A DNA stretch of 12,504 nucleotides from Monoraphidium neglectum (lineage: Eukaryota; Chlorophyta; Chlorophyceae; Sphaeropleales; Selenastraceae): positions 1-12,504 of the forward strand of contig NW_014011954.1 in NCBI RefSeq assembly GCF_000611645.1, read 5' to 3'. The notes below the pieces were generated by a model. The model saw only the letters and a program-made list of their open reading frames with translations. It made no database searches and was not told the DNA's origin. Made by a program: the position numbers and the translations under genes. Shown here one piece after another: positions 1-8,376 of this stretch. The first letter of the stretch is position 1, and each line of letters begins with the position of its first letter.

Positions 1-3000
1 GGCGGGGGGCGGGCGAGGGAGGCGGGGCGCGGGTGAGGCATGTGTCATGATGCCGTCACCATGCGTGCGCTTCTGTCATGCGCTTCTGTCATGCGGAGCA
101 CATGTTTATGTGTGTCTGGGTAACGGCGATGAAGGCGAAATTTTGTAGTGTGAGAGCTGGACAGGTGCCGTAGTGCATGATCTGCGATGTCCGAGCGTGA
201 TCTGCTGGGATGCTCAGCCAGCAGGCCCTCACCTGTCAACGTTGGCAATCATCACGCTTTCAGATACATCGTCTTGTGGATGTGTGCGCACATCCCTTCA
301 CCCACAACCAATAACACACACAACCATTCACCCACACACCCACGCACCCACCCACGCATCCACCCATACCCCCACATGCACCCACACCTCCGTACCAACC
401 TGCTCTCTGGCACCAAGCTGCTGAACAGGTTCTCACTGCTGGCGTCCAGCGTGGTGGGGGGCACCGCCTTGACCAGACACGCGCCCTGGGGGTGGGGTGA
501 AAAGGAGTTGAGAAAACCCTCGGGCACCATCCGCACAGGTCGGCGGACTGTTTTTGCCGGTTGTATAACCGGCAAAAACACATGTGGCCGGCTTGGGCAG
601 CAAAATCGCGGCAGGCTCACAGCCCGCGTGGGTGGCACCGTGTCGTGGCACATGGACTGTGCAGCTGAGGCGCCAGGCCGAGCCGCGGGACGCGGGACAC
701 GACAGACCCCTGCTTGTATGCCATGGCTCGTGTACCCGCGCGCACGGATGCACGCGGTTGCCTGCGTGCGCTTGCTGCAGCCAGGTCCCGTGTTCAATTC
801 AAGTAGTCTCAACCTTTGAATATCAACTCACCGTGATCGGCGGCAGGTCTGCAAAGGGCGGGACCTGCGGGTCATGAGGCGGGGTGGACGCGGACGAGTT
901 GAGGTTGGCATGCACCACGGCAGACGGCACGACACATCGATGCCGGCAGACGGAACGGCGGCGCGCGGCAGCACAGGGGAGCAACCGGAGGGGCGTCGCA
1001 GCTCCCTCGCAGCTCAGGCGGCGCAGGGGCGCGCCGAATTCCGCACCCCTACCGCCCGCCCCTTGCGCCCCGCGGCCCACGATCCTGTACGCACAGCCGG
1101 CAGCTGTGGTCCCCATCGAATTCCGAGACCCTTACAGCTCCCCACGCCTGTCATCAAACCGCGTCATCACAATTCATACAACAGTGCCCAGCAGGGGGGG
1201 CGCACCTTTTCCAGATAGACCGTGTTGTTGTCCTTCTGGGCCTTTGTAAGCGCCAGGGCCACGCCCTCCTCCAGGGGCCGCAGGCTCTCAGACATCTCCT
1301 GCGGTGGTGCGGCGCGCGGCACGGCCGGTTCAACAAAACATGTGTTATTTTGCAGGTGGGGCGCCGGTCATGCTCCCAGGGCGGCTTGGTTGTCTTGTTT
1401 GTCCTGGGGATCTGGACCTAAAATGTGATCACAAACAGCACTGCAATACCTGTCAGCTCGACAGCAAGGAACACTCCCCTCTGCACACCATCCTACCAAC
1501 ACGCCCAATCCGAGACCCAGCGTCATGCTTTCTCGCTAACGCACCCGCCGCCCCCACCTCACCTGAGACACGGCTGCCGCCAGCTTCTTGGTGGCCTGCA
1601 GCTTGGTGAACGCCTCCTGCAGGCGCGCCCGAGGGTGAGGGTTGCGCAGCGAGAGAGGGCAACAAGACTGTCACGGTTAACCAAATCTGCCGAACAGGTT
1701 GGCCGATGCCACGGAGACACGACAGATATAGTTAGTCGTGGGAACAGCCTCAGGGCTCGTGTTGGAAGCGCAAGCGCGGGCAGCTGCTGGCTGTGGCAGG
1801 GTCGCCGCAGACAGACATAGTGGGCAGGGCCACTGCTGGCCCCGCAGGTGGACCGCTGCCCACCGAGAGGGTGGAGACCTCCTTGGCGATCTTGGTCTCG
1901 GCCTGCAGCTGCTTGGCGGCTTCCTGCAGGGACATGAGGTCAGCGAGGGCAGACAGCGCGCAATCAGAAGGCGTCCAAACTGTTCCAGCATGCCTAGGCC
2001 TGACGTGTGCCTTCAGGTGCAAAGAAGTACCACCGAGCCACATCTCGTCACGCCCACAACGAACCAGCAGGGGATCACCCGCACAAACGGCCCCCAGCGA
2101 GCAACAGACGGCTAGGTCAGTCTCCCATTAGGCAGTTACGCGGTTGGTGACATCACCTCACGTCACCTGCAGGGCAAGGACGTCCATGAGGGATGCCTTC
2201 ATCTGGGTGTGGGCCACCCACGACTTCTCAAAGTGGCTGGACAGCACCTGATGGAGGGGTCGGTTGCGCGAGACGGGGCCAGGGGTGCGCGAAGCAAAAA
2301 ATGCGTTGGTGGAGCTGCCCAGACATGCACATGGGCAGCAAACGGGGAGAGTGCATACACCGAGTGTAGCGGAGGGACGATGAGCTATTAGCCTGTACCT
2401 GCCGGCAACCCCCCGATGCAGGGCAGCGTCGCGGGGCCTGGGGGCCTCATACGGGTCATGAGGCATGCCTGTGGCCCTGAAAAGCAACGCAATGGCTGGC
2501 CAATCCGCAAAATTGACGCTGGCACCCACCAGGCCGCTGAAGAGGCCCGAAACCTCGCCGTACATGATGCTGGCCTGCTTGGCCAGCTTGGCGACGACCG
2601 TGGGGCTGCGCTTGTCTGTCACCGCTTTGTGGTACACACACTCCTGTCCGTGCAATATCAGGGTTGACCGGGGTGGTTGAGAGATGACGAAAGTTGACTG
2701 GGTTGACCGAGGTGGCGGGTCCAGCATAGGTATGTGTGCATGCTAGGGGATCACCTTTGAGTCAATAAGACGCGCTTGTTCAGACAGGCGCAGGAAGTCG
2801 ACAGCTGCGAGCAGCTAACCGGACATTTCCATTGGAAAGAGCCAAGCGCCAGGCCAACATCCTCTCAAGCTCAGACGACATGCTCTGTCAGCCCAAAGAC
2901 ACATCCACGCCTGCCCAGGGCTGCATCAGCACAGGCTCTTGCCAACCAAAGAAAGTCCAAAGCTGCAGGATGCAAGACCACCCTTTTGAAACGACGCGCC

Positions 3001-4835
3001 ACCCACCTGCGCCTGAGCAAGCATCAGCTTCTCCATCAACACGCAGCATTCTGGTGTGATGTCCACCGGGCGCGGCGCGTCCACTTTGGGGGCCTCCGTC
3101 TCACGCAGGTGCGCAAACATTCCCGCCGACTCCTGAGGGACGAGGGGGAGAGAGCGAAGGGAGACACATACTGCATGTCAAACCGTGGCTGAGGCAAACA
3201 GGCCACGTGACATGCAAGACAGCCGTCACACGGCCGACGGCGTAGAGCGGCGCAATATCAGCCGTTATCAGCGCTGGTGCAGTGCGAGGTTGAAAAGAGT
3301 TACGGGAAAGAAACGCGCTGCTGCGCACCTGGAAGAGCTTGCAGGCCTGGGTGAGGCCGTCCGCAGTGCCGCGCTCCACCTGCAGGGCCGCCTGGCTGTG
3401 GGGTGGCCGAGGGACAGCAGAGCGGCACGATCAAGGCCAATGTGGAGGGGCAAAGCGGGCCTGGCTGTCCCATTGCTGCTTTCAAAGACTGTAAATTAAT
3501 CAAGCCACGCGTGCAAGGTCCAAGGGGTTGACGTGGGTGAGGCCATGGTAAAGAGATTGAAAAGACAAATGCTTTTCAAGAGAAAACAGGGCATGTCATC
3601 GGCCAGTGCTAGATGCCGCGTGCGTTACGATCACCGCTCCCAGCACGCGCCACCCAACACCGCTGATGGGAGAAAATTGGAGTCCACAGCACCCTGGCCA
3701 AAACTGAAGCAAAACCACACCCAGCTGCAACAAAACCACACCCAGAACACATGGCGACGACGAATCAAACCCCCCTTGTGAAAATCAGATTCGCCAAATG
3801 CAGGACGACAGGAACAACAGAGGCTCTCTCATGAACTTCATCGTGTCAAGCGTCAGCCAGATGCACCATCCCATCAACGTGTTCCAGAATCATGTTGTTG
3901 TGAATTTGTAAGCATACACCCCAAATACCCACACCTCCAAAACCTGTCGCTTGACCGCTTGCAATGCCGCGCACCTGAGGACGGCCGCGACGTTGAACAG
4001 CACCGCGGCCTTCTCAAAGTGGATGTTGGACTGCTGGGTCTTCTTGGTCGGGCGGAACGCGTCGCACCTGTTACAGGGGGATTCAGGGGCAGCTTACGTC
4101 GGATACAAACATTTAGTCCAGATGCGGTCACGACTGGTGGCCAAGGCAATCATTTGCATCGCTGGCCAACTGCCGTCCTGCTTGAGCCAATTCTCCACAG
4201 TGTTCGGCGCGGCGCTGCGCGGTGCGTGCCTTCCGCCCCGGCTGTGTCGCGGGCGCACCAGGGAAACGCCAGCTTGACATGGCCGCGCTCGCCGCTGATT
4301 GGGAACCTCGTCTCAATAGCCGTCAAGCTCTTGTAGTACCTGGCGGCATGGGTTGGACATGTGCCACGCGGCATTCGCGACACCAGGCGGCAGCAGGTGC
4401 AGACAACTTGGCTGCTGCTGGCGGGCGAGCCTGCTAAATTTCTCACGGACACGGCAAACCAAACGGAACTACTCAGCTCGTGTCCACTGCTGTGTTCGCT
4501 CGGCACCCATCTGCCACGTCATGCAGCAGAACGCAAGCTCCTGCCAGGCTGGTGTGCGCCCGCAGCTGCAGCCGTGGTCCTTGGACTTTTTGGAAACCCG
4601 ACGCCCGGCGCTCCGCCCACTTGATTAGAGTCTCCCGCTTCGCGCCCTGCGAGCTGCCCTGCGCCGTCACCAGCTCGGCCCTCAGCCCCTGGATCGCCTC
4701 CAGGTCATCCGCCGCGTCCTCCGCGTCCGCGTCTCCGTACGTGTTGCGGACATAGGTCAGTATAGGCGACTTCACATCTAGCGCGTCTGTGCGCTTGCAG
4801 TGCACGGCCAGCATGATGTTGTGGGCGGATGGCAT
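1..4835 (-). CDS. ALIX: BRO1-domain protein, ALIX/PDCD6IP-like (3' part beyond the left edge)
   Basis: ALIX-type adaptors bind ESCRT-III through the BRO1 domain and act in endosomal sorting of ubiquitinated membrane cargo. Twelve coding exons in transcription order: 4835-4621, 4339-4259, 4067-3975, 3395-3329, 3132-3007, 2643-2530, 2247-2167, 1923-1864, 1616-1563, 1298-1206, 864-832, 485-400. All junctions are GT-AG with matching phase (introns 1-3 and 12 phase 2, introns 4-11 phase 0), giving 367 codons plus 2 bases. Family blocks: MLAVHCKRTDALDV near the N-terminus, ETLIKYYKSLTAIETRFPIS across exons 1-2, WCDAF across exons 2-3, SNIHFEKAAVLFNVAAVL (exon 3), LMLAQAQECVYHKA across exons 5-6, SPTVVAKLAKQAS (exon 6), KDNNTVYLEKVPPF (exons 10-11) and LDASSENLFSSLVPES (exon 12). 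The start is the first ATG after an in-frame TGA at 4853-4851. Bases 1-399 are intron 12 and end pyrimidine-rich, so exon 13 lies just outside; the V domain and proline-rich tail are not seen. Exons 8 and 9 are the least conserved. Family assignment is strong; orthology to a particular ALIX/BRO1 paralogue is less certain. Confidence 0.92.
66..95. repeat. 13-bp tandem repeat, 2.3 copies
   Basis: TGCGCTTCTGTCA occurs at 66-78 and again at 79-91, followed by TGCG. The copies are identical. It lies in intron 12 of the ALIX-like gene and is probably simple slippage. Confidence 0.8.
300..390. repeat. Low-complexity ACCC/CA-rich tract in intron 12, G-rich on the transcribed-sense strand
   Basis: Tracts of CCC separated by short CA/CG-containing spacers run through this stretch. 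On the minus strand, the sense strand of the ALIX-like gene, bases 353-331 give four GGG runs with loops of 1, 5 and 5 bases, which meets the classical G-quadruplex pattern. It begins about 10 bases after the exon 12 donor. Confidence 0.7.
549..580. repeat. Perfect 14-bp inverted repeat with 4-base loop (hairpin) in ALIX-like intron 11
   Basis: The left arm TGTTTTTGCCGGTT (549-562) is exactly complementary to the right arm AACCGGCAAAAACA (567-580) around the loop GTAT (563-566). It lies within intron 11 (486-831), about 60 bases upstream of exon 12 on the sense strand. It would form a strong hairpin in the pre-mRNA. Confidence 0.85.
2661..2715. repeat. Direct repeat GGGTTGACCG-GGTGG in intron 5 of the ALIX-like gene
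   Basis: A 16-base unit at 2661-2676 recurs at 2700-2715 with one mismatch, and a third GTTGACTGG core lies between them (from 2693). The unit contains TTGACC, the core bound by WRKY factors in plants, but the intronic position makes chance or local duplication as likely as regulation. Confidence 0.6.
3710..3745. repeat. 15-bp direct repeat in ALIX-like intron 3
   Basis: CAAAACCACACCCAG occurs at 3710-3724 and exactly again at 3731-3745. It lies in intron 3 (3396-3974), the longest complete intron of the gene, in which nothing else recognisable was seen. Confidence 0.8.
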
Positions 4836-5285
4836 CTTTGCCGTCGGCTTTCAGGGCGCGCCGCTGGAGGCCAAGCGGGATTCTTGATGGTAACAGAGCC
4901 GGTGCGCCCTGGGAGGTGCATGCGGGGAGAGGCATGCTGAAAGGAGGCTGCGCACAGCATGCGGACATCGACACATGCTGTGCGCCGTGAGACGCTGTGC
5001 AGACGGACTGCGCCGCCACAGCGCATGCACGGCCACAGCAAACCAGGCCGCAGGCAGAGTTTCGCCGACGTTGCTGCTCTTCCTGTGCGAACCTGGCCAG
5101 TCGTCAGTCGTTGGCTAACGATCGTTCCGGGCCGATCTGGCAGCCCCGAAACCCCACGATCTTGGCTACTTGTAAGACGACAATGGCCTATACACAAAGC
5201 TATCAGCAGTGGTAGACACTCATAAGATCGTGTGACACGCGCGGGCACCAGGCTTGCGTGCTGCGTTGAATTCTCACAAGTTATC

Positions 5286-5333
5286 GTATGATATCATACT
5301 ACTGCGGTGTCAGAGGTTCATGTGATATCATAC
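5286..5333. repeat. Paired palindromic motif TGATATCATAC (two direct copies)
   Basis: The first copy is part of a perfect 14-base palindrome, GTATGATATCATAC (5286-5299). The second copy, GTGATATCATAC, lies at 5322-5333. The shared 11-mer starts at 5289 and 5323, 34 bases apart. Each copy is followed by GTGTCAG (5307-5313 and 5345-5351). The position between divergent genes suggests a dimer-binding site, which is inference. Confidence 0.6.
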
Positions 5334-5552
5334 CAGTACTCCTCGTGTCAGTCGATCAGTGAGTACTGTATCGCAAGCCATTCAATGGGAAGGTGGGCAG
5401 CAGCTGTTCAGTTGGACGCAGTTGAAGGGCGTGCGCATCGCATGCCAAGCTGACCCGAATTTGTGGATGAAGCCGCCACATTCTACCACTTTCGTCTCTA
5501 TATTCTCAGGCTCGGATCACACCTGCTGATCTGGATCCCGTACAGCACAAGG

Positions 5553-5657
5553 ATGAGCACAGAAAAGCCTCTTATGGAGCAGGTGTGGCAAGATGAGATC
5601 CATCTAGAGCGTCCAGCAGTGCATGATCGATCCTGCGCACCAGCATCACCGCCGTGA
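5553..5657 (+). other. Possible upstream ORF (34 codons) in TMEM18 leader
   Basis: An ATG at 5553 opens 34 codons ending in TGA at 5655-5657, 76 bases before the TMEM18 start codon. The encoded peptide matches nothing I recognise. It matters only if transcription begins upstream of 5553, which is unknown; a chance ORF is quite possible. Confidence 0.2.
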
Positions 5658-5733
5658 CATGTGTGCTTTGCTGCACAAGCACCACCTGCATTCCCTGGCT
5701 CCCCCGCAACACGCGGACGGCCCTGCTTTTTGA

Positions 5734-6952
5734 ATGCGGCAGCTTTCTGACGCGCACGAAGAGGTGGTAGCGGCGCTCCTGAAGCCCTTCAAGGAGGCGT
5801 GGCGGGAGCTGCAGGAGGATTCTCCCCTGCAGGCGCTTCTGGCATTCGTGCATGCAGTGGATTGGAAGGTGCGCCACTGTCCAGGGCAGCATGCAGTCCG
5901 CCCTCTAGCAGACACATGTGGCAGGCAGTGATGTCTTTTCTCTGTCTGCTCGCTAGGAAGCGGGGCTGCGACAAATGGTATCCGCTTTGGCACCTCCACG
6001 TGCTGCTCGTCCCCGCAATTGTGCGCACCCGGCGCGCTGGTCCCCGCAGGAGCCCTGGCTAGTGGGTCTGCTGTGCTCCCAGGCCCTGCTGTTTGTATCG
6101 GTCGTGCTGCTGCGCCGCAACACTTCATACCTCAGTGCGGTCTTCGCCCTTGGAGGTGACAAGCCACACGCGTGGGCTGCCATGCATGAGGGGCTGGCCT
6201 GCATGCGCGTGCTGAGCAGCACAGCGGGAGGAGGAGCTGGTTCACATGCAGCCAGCATGGCGCACAGACGCTGCGCATGACGGCATTTCAGGCCCGCGTT
6301 TCCTCTGCCTGGGTTGGCTTGCTGACGCCAACAGGCTGAATTTTCCTCAAGCCAGGCATGCATGCCGACATCATAGGCACGCATGCACCCTCCCATTGAA
6401 CACCCAACCACCGTCCACAACTGTCTGATTTCATTATCCCAAACAACCAACTACAGCTGCGGTCATCTACTTCGGAGAGCGCCTCAACGCCCTGCTGGCA
6501 GCCCACTGGCGGCGCTTCGCGGCGCAGCCTTATTTCGACCCCCAGGGCGCCTTTTTCTCAGCAGTGGTGTCGGCGCCGTTGGTGTTGACTCTGTTCACCG
6601 TGCTGGTGGGCGGGCTGGGTCGCCGTGCGGCTCTGTCTTGCAGCCAGCAGGGATATGTTATGATGTGGCCAGGGGCCCTGGATCAGCTTTCCCACTTTCG
6701 CGCTCCACCTTGCACCCCTTAACCGCTGCATCGCGCGCCTGCCGACCGCTTGTCATGCAGATCCTGTACCTGTTCCAGGTGGTGTTGATGATGGCGGAGG
6801 TGAAGAAGTTGCAGCTGCGGCAGCAGGCGGGGCAGCGGCGGCAGCCGCAGCAGCGGGAAGCTGCAGCAGCCGATGCAGGAGCGAGGGCGGGCGCGGGCAC
6901 AGGAGATGGCGGGCACAAGGCTGAAGGGCAGGAGGGCAAGAAGGGCAGGTGA
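5734..6952 (+). CDS. TMEM18: TMEM18 homologue, three- or four-pass membrane protein
   Basis: TMEM18 is a small conserved membrane protein. The human form has been reported at the nuclear membrane with a basic, DNA-binding C-terminus; its role in algae is unknown. Exons 5734-5868, 6050-6155, 6457-6605 and 6761-6952 (TGA at 6950-6952) join in phases 0, 1 and 0 into 193 residues. Diagnostic stretches: FVHAVDWKEPWLVGLL across exons 1-2 (plants have a near-identical HAIDWKEPWLMGLL), VIYFGERLNALLAAHWRRF and QPYFDPQGAFFSAVVSAPL in exon 3, then a hydrophobic run joined to ILYLFQVVLMM of exon 4 exactly as in the family. Likely membrane segments lie near residues 47-66, 72-88 and 112-141. The N-terminal 40 residues look helical and amphipathic. 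The tail (146-193) is Gln/Ala/Gly-rich and ends GKKGR, longer than the human tail. An in-frame TGA directly precedes the ATG, fixing the start. It is divergent from the BRO1 gene. A possible last intron overlaps the stop codon (see findings). Confidence 0.93.
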
Positions 6953-7182
6953 GGGGGCGCCTGTCGCGGTTCTCTCTCTAGCATTTGGCAAGGCTGTGGG
7001 GCCCCTGTTTGCTGGAGCAGGTGTGGGGTTTGCGAGGTGAATGAGCGATGATTTTGACGGGGGGGAGTTATGGTGGCGGATGCCACACGTTCACATGTAT
7101 CACCCGCCCAAGGCGCCACTGCAGCTGCGGCTGCGAATGCGCCCATTCATCCATCCCTCCCCACCCCTTTGCCTTGGTGCAG
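6949..7182 (+). other. Possible terminal intron of TMEM18 overlapping the stop codon
   Basis: The last codons read GGC AGG TGA, and AG|GTGAGG across them is a strong splice donor. A pyrimidine-rich tract and CAG end at 7182. Splicing would join AG to ATGACG and read AGA TGA, so the final residue stays Arg and the protein is identical, with the stop at 7184-7186. The size (234 bases) is typical of this window. Whether it is used cannot be told from the DNA. Confidence 0.35.
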
Positions 7183-7432
7183 ATGACGCACTCTGCTCAG
7201 TGCAACGTAGTCAACGCTTTGGAAATCTTGGCAGAGCCTTTTGCAGGTCCGTCTCAGTCTTCGTTGCTGTGTGGTGTTGAGAGCAGCAGCTTCAGCGTGG
7301 CTGGCTGGGGTCGTTCCAAGCCTCGCTTGTGGCGATTCTCTCGTTGAGTTCACAGCTGTGTGTCTTCAGCAAAGGCTGCTGAATTCGATGGGATTTGCTT
7401 GAATGAAGAGCGCATTCAGCGCTGTGCATGCG

Positions 7433-7437
7433 TGTAA
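7433..7437 (+). terminator. Candidate polyadenylation signal TGTAA for TMEM18
   Basis: TGTAA is the usual poly(A) signal in green algae. This copy lies about 480 bases after the TMEM18 stop (about 250 if the possible last intron is removed), a normal 3' UTR length for the group. No copy closer to the stop was noticed. A five-base motif can occur by chance. Confidence 0.4.
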
Positions 7438-8376
7438 CAGTGCCGCGCCGTCTCCTGTCGATGTGCCTCACCTTCTCACGATTGGGCTCAGCAACGCTGC
7501 CATGCCCCGCCCCTGCCTGCATATGGGCTATCCAGGGCCAGGTGGAAGGATGGGCAGCCGTTGGAGCGCCAACGCGTGTGCGGTACCCGCTTAGTGGCTT
7601 CAACGCCGGCGGGCGCGGAAGCACTACCTCAGGCGGCTGAGCAGCTCGGGAACCAAGTGCTGGGGGCGGCGTAGATCGCAGCAGCATCGGTGGCGGCACG
7701 CCCGAGGCGCGCCCAGCCACGACTGCAACTTGGGTGCAGCCCAGCAATGGCAGCAGCTGCATGATCTGGGATGAGGACGGATCGCCGGCAGCAGCACCAT
7801 TGCCATTGTGCAGCATACCAACATGCAAGGCGTGTGCATACATCACAATGATACGTGTTGACTGCTGCAGCGGCGGTCAACAGCCGGCTCTTGGGGGAAT
7901 GCTGCAGTGGTGCGGCGGTCGGCAGGAGATTGCAATCGTCGCAATACTTGGGAAATGTATTTGTATTATCAATTATTTTTCTTGAAGCTTTTTCAAGCGC
8001 GGCCCGGTGCTGACGGCGAAGCCGAATGAGCTTCCCGGTCTACGTTTTTGCTTGACCACGCTGCTCAAACATTCTTTTTGCCTCAATCCTCGTGCCTTGA
8101 AGCGATCTACGTCCTGCATACGCCCCACATTTGCTGACCCTTTTGCGTGATAGCTGCCCGAGCAGCTAACCAGAGTCGGCCTTCCACGACCCTCCGGGTC
8201 TTTTAGAGCGGCTTCAACGTCGCAAGAAACATCTTCCAGCACGATTGTGGCCTCGCAACGCGGTCACGCGCTCGCGCCGAACACCCTCGTGTCAGCGCGT
8301 GCGCTGCCCGTTGTCCAGACGCTGCGGGTATCGTCGCAGCGCTGCCGACCCAGCCTTGGCTGCGCGCGCTGCGGCT
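7438..8376. promoter_or_regulatory. Upstream region of the ubiquitin protease gene; no gene seen
   Basis: This stretch holds no reading frame with recognisable family similarity. It includes an A+T-rich patch at about 7950-7998, rare in this GC-rich window, with an inverted repeat CTTGAA/TTCAAG (7981-7986 and 7992-7997). The last 130 bases are an open frame continuous with the protease start but contain no in-frame ATG before 8377, so they are best read as 5' UTR. Confidence 0.4.

Larger units (their letters stand above)
4836..5733. promoter_or_regulatory. Divergent intergenic region, probable shared promoter of ALIX-like gene and TMEM18
   Basis: About 0.9 kb separates the start codons of two oppositely oriented genes, so it must hold both 5' UTRs and promoters. 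No coding stretch is convincing. The part from about 5265 to 5590 is visibly richer in A+T than the surroundings and holds the paired TGATATCATAC motifs (5286-5333) and a weak TATA-like TATATT at 5499-5504. A short ATG-initiated upstream ORF (5553-5657, 34 codons) would precede TMEM18 if the transcript starts far enough upstream. Transcription starts cannot be located from sequence alone. Confidence 0.5.

Noticed and set aside
792..800. GTTCAATTC resembling a tRNA B box
   Set aside because: The flanking bases do not form a T stem and there is no acceptor stem or anticodon arm.
187..819. Plus-strand 210-codon open frame
   Set aside because: It runs antisense through exon 12, introns 11 and 12 and the ACCC-rich tract of the ALIX-like gene; composition is low-complexity and no family is recognisable.
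2461..2529. Continuation of ALIX-like exon 6 beyond 2530
   Set aside because: The frame is open, but the extra residues have no family counterpart, whereas the GTGGGT donor at 2529 joins in phase to exon 7 and gives the usual spacing to the HFEKSWVAHTQMKA block.
4778..5248. Minus-strand 156-codon open frame upstream of and overlapping ALIX-like exon 1
   Set aside because: It is in a different frame from the BRO1 coding sequence and shows no domain; it is probably a shadow over the 5' UTR and promoter.
5572..5892. Minus-strand open frame of 106 codons over the TMEM18 leader and first exon
   Set aside because: Part of it (5572-5710) reads like ordinary protein, but it overlaps the well-supported TMEM18 exon 1 on the other strand, has no recognised domain and no obvious partner exons.
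7292..7846. Minus-strand open frame of 184 codons between TMEM18 and the protease gene
   Set aside because: Apparently starts at a GTG, is Pro/Ala/Arg-rich with no recognisable domain, and a frame of this length is expected by chance in GC-rich DNA.
7973..8242. Minus-strand open frame of 89 codons
   Set aside because: Less biased composition than other shadows, but it matches nothing I know and lies in the likely promoter/leader of the protease gene. Transcript evidence on the minus strand would be needed.
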